64,000 nucleotides of DNA, from positions 120,164,309-120,228,308 of the forward strand of contig JAUMIR010000002.1 in NCBI GenBank assembly GCA_030847615.1, written 5' to 3'. Shown one piece after another: positions 56,562-64,000 of this stretch. The DNA comes from Gambelia wislizenii. Its lineage: Eukaryota; Chordata; Lepidosauria; Squamata; Crotaphytidae. The notes under the pieces were generated by a model, which saw only the letters and a list, made by a program, of their open reading frames with translations, made no database searches and had not been told where the DNA came from. Made by a program: the position numbers and the translations under genes. The stretch's first letter is position 1. Each line of letters opens with the position of its first letter.

Positions 56562-56962
56562 TAATGCAAAATCTGACCGAATCATGTCAATAAGACAAGG
56601 GAATAAGGGAAAACCAAGAGAGCAGAATTTCAAAGATTGTAGGAAAATTTGGCCTAGGATCAAGAAATGAAACAGGAGGCTAGCTGGCAGGCTGAATTTT
56701 GTGAGTCCAATAGTTTGTTCATTGCTAACACATTCTTCAAGCAACTGAAGAAGCTACTATATATACATGGACATCACCCTATGGCCAATATAAACATCAA
56801 ATAGACTGCATAATTGGAAACAGAAGAAGGAGAACTTCATTCTCTCTGCAATAACAAGACCAGGAGCAGATTGTGGCACAGACCAAGAACTAGTAATATC
56901 AAAAATTAGAGTATTTTTTATGAGAGATTACTGCGAAAGATTATCAGTAGTCAGATTTAAAT

Positions 56963-57405
56963 AACAGTAGAACCAAATATTTTATAAAATTGTATTAAGC
57001 TATTGATTTAGAAGAAGTGGGATAAGTAGATAACTATACCCATTAGTTGGAAAGTTAGACATCACTTGTTATTTCCCTTTTTAGTTTAGTTGCTGTATTT
57101 GTATTTGTACTTTTTGTTGTAGTAGTTTTTCCCTATACAGTTGTCCTTCCGTATCCACGGATTTAAGTATTCACAGCTTGAAAATATTCTTTAAAAAATA
57201 ATAATCCAAAAAGCAAACCTTGATTTTGCCATCTTATATAAGGGACACCATTTTATTATGCCATTGCATATAATGGGACTTGAGTATTCACGGATTTTGG
57301 TATTCACGGGGGGGTCCTGGAACCAAAACCCAGCGAATATGAAGGGACAACTGTATGTTGTTTTATATTATAAAAACTTTCTGTATGAATAAAGATATTT
57401 TTAAA
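56963..57405 (+). mobile_element. L1-like 3' tail inserted in BovB
   Basis: BovB stops after VRFK (56960) and resumes with WKLKKNTKPTVMPKYKLKN (57410). The interposed sequence ends in gaataaagatatttttaaaaaatt, an L1-type 3' end with a short A tail. It is itself split by a Tigger-like MITE at 57138. Confidence 0.6.
57138..57353. mobile_element. Tigger-like MITE 3
   Basis: The ends CAGTTGTCCTTCCGTATCCA and gaagggacaactg are inverted partners, flanked by TA on both sides (57136-57137, 57354-57355). The internal blocks match MITE 1 at 20050-20277 (aaaaagcaaaccttg, tatataagggacaccatttta, gcatataatgg). Confidence 0.92.
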
Positions 57406-59049
57406 AAATTAGATGGAAGCTGAAGAAGAACACTAAACCAACTGTCATGCCAAAATACAAACTGAAGAACATCCCCATAGAATTTTTTTAAATGCAAAAA
57501 TAGATTTGCACTAGTAAGCCTAATTGACTGGGAGCCAGAAGAACTCTTGGCTGAAGCCAAGGACATTGTCAGAGTGGAATGCAAAAAGACACCATCTGCA
57601 GTCAAAAAGAAAGGAACACCTCAGTGGATGACAGATGAAACTCTTCAAGCAGTTAAGAAGAGCTAAGCAGTTGAGATAAGAAAAAGTAAAAGGTGACAGA
57701 AATAAAGTCAGAACCATAAATGCTACTGTTCAATGACTTCTGCGCAGAAACAAGAAGGACTACTATAATAATCAATACAGAGAAATAGAAGGTGACAACA
57801 AAAAAGTAAGACCAAGAGATCTCTTCCACAATATTTGAGAAATCAAAGGGAAATTTAAACCAAGAGTGGGGATACTCTATGACCAGCAGGGGAACACACT
57901 ACATGACCAAGTAGAAATAGAAAGACGATGGAAACAATACACTGAAAATGTATACACACTAAAAGAGATTAAAGCACGATAGGATCATTCTAGGAAGAAC
58001 CATATGAAGATGAACCTCCAATTTTAGAAAGTGAAGTTGAGGCTGCACTCAGAGTATTTGGAAGAAATGAATCTCAAGAAACAGTTGGCATACCAAGAGA
58101 GCTACTTCAAGTGGCAGAGACAGAATCTACTCTAGTTCTAACTAAAATCTGTCAACAAATATGAAAAACAAAAGATTGGAAACACTCAATGTATATTCCA
58201 GTCCCCAAGAAAGGGGAACCAGTGACTGCAGTAAGCACAGGACCATTGCATTAATTTCCCATGCAAACAAAGTGATGCTCAAAATTCTACAACGAAGACT
58301 TTTACCACATATGGAAAGAGAAATTCCAGATGTCCAGGCTGGATTCAGTAAAGGAAGAGGCACTAGGGATCATATTGCAAACATATGTTGGATAATGGAG
58401 TGCACCAAAAATTTTCTAAAGAAAATCAGCTTGTGCTTTATAGATTACAGCAAAGTCCTTGTATAGATCATGAAAAACTATGGCTCACTCTTAAAGAAAT
58501 GGGTGCACTACAACATTTTATTGTCTTGATCTGTAATGTGAACTCAGGACAAGAGGCTACTGTTAGAACAGAATATGAAGAAACAGAATTGTTTCCAATT
58601 CAGAAGAGGGTTAGGCCAAGCTGCATTTTATCACCCTATCTGTTTAAGTAATATGCTGAATATATCATGCATAAAGCAGGATTAAACTCCAAAGAAGGAG
58701 ATGTGAACACTGATGGAAGGAACATCAACAATTTAAGATATGAAGATGACACCATACTACTAGCAGAAAATAGCAAAGAGTTGGAAAAATTACTGAAGAA
58801 AGACAAGGAAGAAAGTACAAAGGGAGGTCTACAACTGACTGATTAAGAAAAAAATATATATAATGACCAAAGAGGATTTAAAGTAGACGATGAAGACATT
58901 GAAATAGTTCAAGATTTTCCATACCTTGACTCAATCATTAATCAGAATGGAGACTACAGTCAAGAAATCAGGAGCCTAGGACTTGGAAGAATAGCTATGA
59001 AGGAACTAGACAAGATTCTTAATTGTAAAGATAAATTGTTGAATACTAA

Positions 59050-59250
59050 AGTTAGGATTGTCCTAGCGGAATTCTTACTGGAAGATCGGAACCTGCATAT
59101 TACCAGACTAAGGGCTAACTTTTTGGTTGAGGCAGCAAACATATGGCTTAACCTGCCTAAAAACGATCCTTGAAGTCCTATTGTTAAATGTATATGTTGT
59201 ATTATGCCTAATAAAGGTTGTGGTTGGTTGGTTGGCTTCTGATTGTCACA
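59050..59250 (+). mobile_element. unidentified LINE 3' tail inserted in BovB
   Basis: Reads FLLEDRNLHITRLRANFLVEAANIWL and ends attatgcctaataaaggttg followed by (GGTT)n. This looks like the end of a non-LTR ORF plus tail. The clade was not recognised. Confidence 0.45.
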
Positions 59251-59727
59251 GCCTCACTCACTGGCACAAAGGATTGTCCATGCCACTGTATTTCCCATTT
59301 CCATGTAGGGCTGTGAAAGCTGGACAGTAAAGAAAGCTGATAGGAAGAAGATCAACTCATTTGAAATGTGGTGATGGAAAAGAGTTATACAGATACTGTC
59401 AATTGCTAAAAAGACAAAGAAATGGGTCCTAGAGCAAATCAAGCCTGGACTCTCCCTAGAAGCTAAGATGACTAAACTGAGACTGTCCTGCTTTGGACAT
59501 ACAGTATCATGAGAAGACATGGCTCACTAGAAAAGAAAATAATGCTTGGTTAAGATAGAAGGCAGTAGGGAAAGAGGAAGACCACATTCCAGATGGACAG
59601 ACTCAATCAAGGAAGCCACAGCCCTGAGTGTGGAAGACCTGAGCAGGGCTGTTGAAGATAAGGTGACTTGGAGGTCTCTCACTCATAACAGTCACCATAA
59701 GTCAAACCCAACTTGACAGCAGTTAAC

Positions 59728-59940
59728 AACTAGTTATGATGGATATATACTGTATTCCTTACAGTAGTAGGAACAGTGTGCCTCTGTAAACTGGTGGAGA
59801 AGCATCTGTGCTATTGCCCTCACATCCTGCTCATGAGCTTCCCTTGGAGAACTGGTTGGCCACAATGTGAACAGAATGCTGGTCGAGGTAGCCTTTGTCT
59901 GATCCAGCAGGGCTCTACTTATGTTCTTACAGTAACAATG
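59728..59940 (+). mobile_element. CR1/L3-type LINE 3' end, downstream half
   Basis: ctagttatgatggatatat, then aactggttggccacaatgtgaacagaatgctgg and gtctgatccagcagggctctacttatgttctta, the standard CR1/L3 3' end. It continues the element left at 54791; the BovB unit separates the halves. Confidence 0.8.
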
Positions 59941-59944
59941 AAGA

Positions 59945-62900
59945 TAGGAACATACTATAAGCTAAGAAGAGCCACTAGTCAAATCTCTCAGGACAATGGC
60001 TTGGACTTTAAGCTTCTCATTTATTCACTTCCATCAACCTCTCATTCATCTGCAGCCTCCATACCGTATCTGACCTGACTTCCAATGGTTCACCAAACCC
60101 CAAGAGCAATTGTTCTGAGAAGCACAGAGATTGCAAAGAGAAGGGAATACAGAACAGCCTGTTCATTGAGACTGCACACTGTTCACTTACACAGACTGCA
60201 GCCAGTGCATCTGAATACAGTAGCAGTTCCAGTTACATCAACTGCTGTAGCTGGAATGGACTGCTGTCTATAAACAATAAAAACAGATAGCACTCCAACT
60301 AACTTTTATTCAAATGTTCAATCTCTGACAAACTTTTCAACAATTTAGGAAGTTTTTGTTTCAGATTTCATTTTCATTTTATCCAAAAAAGGGGGGTTAT
60401 TTGACATATAGTTTTTGCATTAAAATCTAAATGTGATATGGAGCAACAAAGAATATTCTTCAAACACTTTATTTCTGTTAATGTGGATAAATCTTTCCAT
60501 GGTGCCATTTTACTTCTGTTTGGAGGGTCTTTTTTATTTTCTTGTGATTTATATCTACATTGTATGGTATGGTAAGCTTCCATGAGTTTGATATCGTAGA
60601 GAAAGGTGAGATATTCATGGAAATCCATTTTGGTACTTTGCATTACACCAAATGTTTTTCCCTTGGTTCTCTTTCTTGTTTACATTCTGTGGTTTCATCT
60701 AACATTGCTGTCTCATTCTCTAAGCAGTATGTTTCTCACAACTGAAATAATTAAAGTTGATATGGTTCTAAAAGGATGCCACCACACTTTGAAAAATAGC
60801 CCACTTCATTAAACTAGTGGTAAAAAGTAGCAATGGAATGAAATAAAACTAAATATGCTTCCTCTTAGGAAAAGCAAAATTAAATGCTAAGTGGGCTTAA
60901 ATACCTTGAAGATTGCACTTAATTTGCAGTTCCCTAAATTATCAACATTCCAGGTAGCAAAGTAATGTCAAAGAACATTCACAATCTTGCAAGTGCATCT
61001 ACTCAGAATTGTGTTTAAGCATCATGATTAATTGTCAAGTATCAGAGAACTCAGCAAACAGAACACTTAAAGCATGCACTTGTGCAAATGTTTAAATAAA
61101 TTCATACTATTTTTCTGGATGCATAGATGTTTGCCAGATGGTACTTTTAAAAGACTAGCATGGAGGAGCCATTCAACTGGCCAGTTAAGCAGTCCTGGGG
61201 AAGATCTTCTGATCTAATAAGTAGACATCAGTAGAACATGGTCTGAGCAAGGGGAAGACTCCTCATCCTCTAACTCAGACCACTGTAGAACAGGATGTCT
61301 AAGATCCATTCTTCTTTTCAAATCATTGACATAAGATAGTTCTTCAAGTAATCAGACAACATATTCTTTTGGTCAACAGTTCTCCTATTTAGCAACACTT
61401 CCTACAGCTATAAACAATTAGCACAATAATGGAAACCTACTTGCCACAGTTCAGACACACTGCATCTAACCTTGTGGTTTGGGACAGTGGAGAAGAACTA
61501 TTCTTTATCTTTTCTATGGCCACATTTTAAGTATTTGAAAACAGATTGCTATCAAGCACCCATTCAACTGCGCCCCCGCCCCGGCCAAAATGGCTTTCCA
61601 TCCTTACTGTTCTGTATGGCATGTTTTCTATACCTCTCCATCCACACTTGGCATCATCAGTGGTGAACTCTATTGTTATTCCTCATCATTGCTGTTAGTA
61701 TACTCTAGGATAGTATAAACTAGTTCATAAGAAAAAACTCAGTTTGCACACCTTAGTGGAAAATGAAGTGGCAAGGGAAAATGGTAAGTGAGGGTCAATC
61801 TAGTAGAAGTATGTCACTAGGAAATATCAGGGAGAAACAGGTTGTGTCCAAGACGCACTCACAGACCTGGAAGAATCGCCTATGCATTTTAAAAACGTGG
61901 ATTATCATTAAAGAACTACAAGCTTTAGATTGACAATGATCTGAAACTATCTGCTTAGCATCATCAGATATGAGAACACTGGATTCAAGATTCAGAAAGC
62001 AAAATGTCTCTTGGCTGTAGTTCTGCATCTTTTATATACTGTATTGTATTAGTTATGTAAACAGAGGAAAGCAAATTACATATATAGAAATAAAACAGAA
62101 GAACTATGAATTTTGTAAATTAGCAATTTAGTTTCATCATCCCAAACTTCTACTGGAGTCTTTAAAAGAGTCATTTTTCCTGTTAACCCACCACTACTAC
62201 TACCCCCCAACTTTTTCTTTGATTAATTGATAAGTATCATTATTTCCTACTTCACTGAAAATAGTCATACTAGTATAGCTCCTGGTCATGACTCCCTCCT
62301 CTTAAAAAATAATGTGATACTAACTACTGTCTGCTTGGAGCAGTACTGACTACTGACAGTCTGGCTACTCTTTGCTATTTTGTGCAATTCACTTAAACTC
62401 TCTTTAAAAACAAAACAAGCAAAGAGGAATTATCAAGTTGATCGGTTCTCTGCTTTGTTAGAGAACAAACAACAAAATAGACAAATTCTGAAATAGGTTG
62501 ATGCTAACTAATTTTAATTAATAGATCCTTTTATTTATTTGCAACCTTTTAATGTCTTTAGTACTATTCAGGAAATTCAGTTTGATTTCTCTAAAATGAA
62601 AAGCATAATGAACACTCATTGGAAAATATATTTCATGTGGCAAATATGCATTAAAACAACAGGGGCATAACTCAAGCACAGCTGCTTTACCAACTCTATT
62701 AATTTCAAATTTCACTGAAATAAATGGAGATTGAACAGTAACAGCAGTTAGGGTGCTGCATCTTTATTCATACATAAATAATTTTAAAATGAAGATGGGC
62801 ATACAGCAAATGTTGCAGCAAATCATTCATCCAGTTTTAATTATAAATGAAGGGCTGTTAGTTGAAGGACAATGTATTATGGTACCTTTCCTTGCATGAA

Positions 62901-64000
62901 ACATGCTGAAGTGACTTAACAAGATACTCTAGTTATACAAGATTCTTATATGATGGTTATCTGGACTCACAAACTAAGGCTAGCAGGAATAAACCCTACT
63001 GAACCAATTTGATATAATTAGGTGCTCTACCCAACATCAGTCACTTCTCTCAAATTTTCCACCTACTACTACTTCCTCATGCCATTTGGGGGAATTCAAA
63101 ACAACTTGCTGTTTTGTTGTATAGGCTTCATGTCATGACACAGAGAAAATGCACTTAAATTTACATGAGCTCACATCAAGTATCTGGTGTGTTGTCATAA
63201 GTGGTGGCACTAGTGGGGCGCGGAGAGGCCAAACTGCACCGGGTGACACTGGTGAGGGGGAGGGAGGGGTGACACCAGCCTTAGTGATGCCACAATGTGG
63301 TGGTGGTGGTGGTATTAACTGACACCCCTAGGAGCAATCAAGACTGGGAGCATGCTGTATATGAAATATGTCCCTCAGACCAAGTCAAGCCAAAACTCAC
63401 TCTCTAATGCTACTATTTGCCACCGATTGCTATTGGAACAAACACTTGCTTTAGTGGGGAAATTTTTGTTTGCATCATGACACAAGGAGAAAAGGTTACT
63501 TGCCCCTCTCAGTGGGCCATGGGTATGATCATTCCCACATGACCACCAATTACTATTTAATAATAAGTGAAATAAGAAATCCAATCAAGCATTTCACTTG
63601 CTGTCAAGTTTTGTGCTAAGCCTGGTCATAGTCATGGACCCTTCATGTATGTTTCATTCAGATCGCAGGACTTGTGCCCAGGGATTGTGCTCCAGAAGTG
63701 TTTGGCAACTGCTGTAGCAGTTCAACAATTCTGCAAGCTGACTTCCAGTTGAAGGTAAACTCAAATGACTGGCATAGACCTGAGAAAGAAGGGCAGTTAA
63801 TCTTCTCCTTTCTTTTTTTTATACTGAAACAGACTAACAGTCATCTCTTCAAAAACATGACATGAACAAGTAACAGTTCCAGGCTAATTTTGCATTTGAT
63901 TTGGAACAGCCCTCTGAGAATGACTCAGAGGACTGAAGCTGGGCACCCAAACATTTGAGTTCATAAGATACTTGGTTTTACTCTACTAAACTGTCTATGG
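59945..64000. other. unassigned sequence
   Basis: No coding region, RNA gene or strong repeat was found. 63195-63295 (ggtggcactagtggggcg, ggtgacaccagccttagtgatgcca) is a copy of the family seen reversed at 33085-33180. A (GGT)n run is at 63299-63312. Confidence 0.45.

Larger units (their letters stand above)
55256..59735 (+). mobile_element. RTE-BovB LINE relic, interrupted
   Basis: Collinear BovB blocks: 5' UTR and endonuclease start at 55256-55645 (GTRNVRCMNQGKLDIVKEEME), endonuclease middle at 56562-56962, RT at 57405-58860 and C-terminus at 59290-59735. Insertions are a Tigger-like MITE at 55646, an L1-like tail at 56963 carrying a second Tigger, and an unknown LINE tail near 59050-59250. 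The BovB itself interrupts a CR1/L3 element. Confidence 0.85.
55400..59735 (+). pseudogene. RTE-BovB endonuclease-RT ORF, heavily decayed
   Basis: Recognisable blocks are the endonuclease phrases KFGLGSRNETGG, IYTWTSPYGQYKHQIDCIIGNRR, RPGADCGTDQEL, and RT phrases such as STVP-type PVPKKG, RTIALISHANKVMLKILQRRLLPHMEREIPDVQAGFSKGRGTRDHIANI (58220-58390). Motif A is FIDYSKV and the catalytic motif is YEDD instead of YADD near 58740. The C-terminus is GCESWTVKKADRKKINSFEMW and WVLEQIKPGLSLEAKMTKLRLSCFGH. Many stops and frameshifts are present. Confidence 0.82.

Noticed and set aside
55528..56564. Proline-rich ORFs of 196-270 aa across the 62-bp array
   Set aside because: Several overlapping frames and both strands are open because the repeat is GC-rich and stop-poor; the sequence is the inside of a non-coding MITE.

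Overview
The window looks like a piece of a squamate reptile (lizard or snake) chromosome made almost entirely of transposable elements inserted into one another. No host protein-coding gene, rRNA gene or functional tRNA gene could be supported. The squamate assignment is an inference from the mixture of repeats: CR1 LINEs ending in ATTCTATG-type tails, L2-like LINEs ending in (ATT)n, RTE-BovB, a 3'-intact L1, a Penelope-like element (PLE), a DIRS tyrosine-recombinase retrotransposon, a 5S-rRNA-derived SINE, tRNA-derived SINEs, Tigger-like and hAT-like MITEs, and a mariner relic.

Layout. 1-0.8 kb: C-terminal mariner transposase relic. 5.16-5.38 kb: palindromic MITE. 5.65-15.76 kb: one 5'-truncated L1 interrupted by three insertions: a 2.67-kb segment at 6.40-9.07 kb holding a hAT-like repeat, a 115-bp PLE tail with an exact 13-bp target duplication at 9.87 kb, and a minus-strand CR1 at 11.99-14.44 kb that itself carries an L2 tail. 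16.0-16.5 kb: PLE endonuclease fragment flanked by a 10-bp direct repeat. 18.07-19.91 kb: second minus-strand CR1. 20.0-21.6 kb: Tigger-like MITE, a 326-bp palindromic MITE and a SINE. 23.30-29.65 kb: a nearly complete minus-strand DIRS element with inverted terminal repeats, an internal complementary region, gag, RT/RNase H and tyrosine recombinase. 30.5-35.6 kb: SINE and two copies of a zinc-finger-ending non-LTR element, one with an inverted 5' part. 38.2-41.2 kb: L2 and RTE-BovB fragments and SINEs. 41.5-49.0 kb: a PLE split by an L2-like LINE whose ORF2 is intact except for two frameshifts and which is preceded by a 3.2-kb, about 35-copy minisatellite. 50.8-53.8 kb: 5S SINE and two L2 copies tail to tail. 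54.4-59.9 kb: a CR1/L3-type relic split by RTE-BovB, which in turn carries two Tigger-like MITEs and an L1-like tail. 60-64 kb: mostly unassigned sequence.

The nested insertions give a relative chronology, and several sites can be checked against an empty site inside the window itself. The most unusual features are the long CACCC-box and GTGAGT-rich array joined to the 5' end of the L2 ORF, the DIRS internal complementary region, the PLE tails with a hammerhead-like core and clean target duplications, and several long, nearly perfect hairpins. All element coding regions are defective except possibly by small lesions in DIRS and L2; they are described here only as relics.
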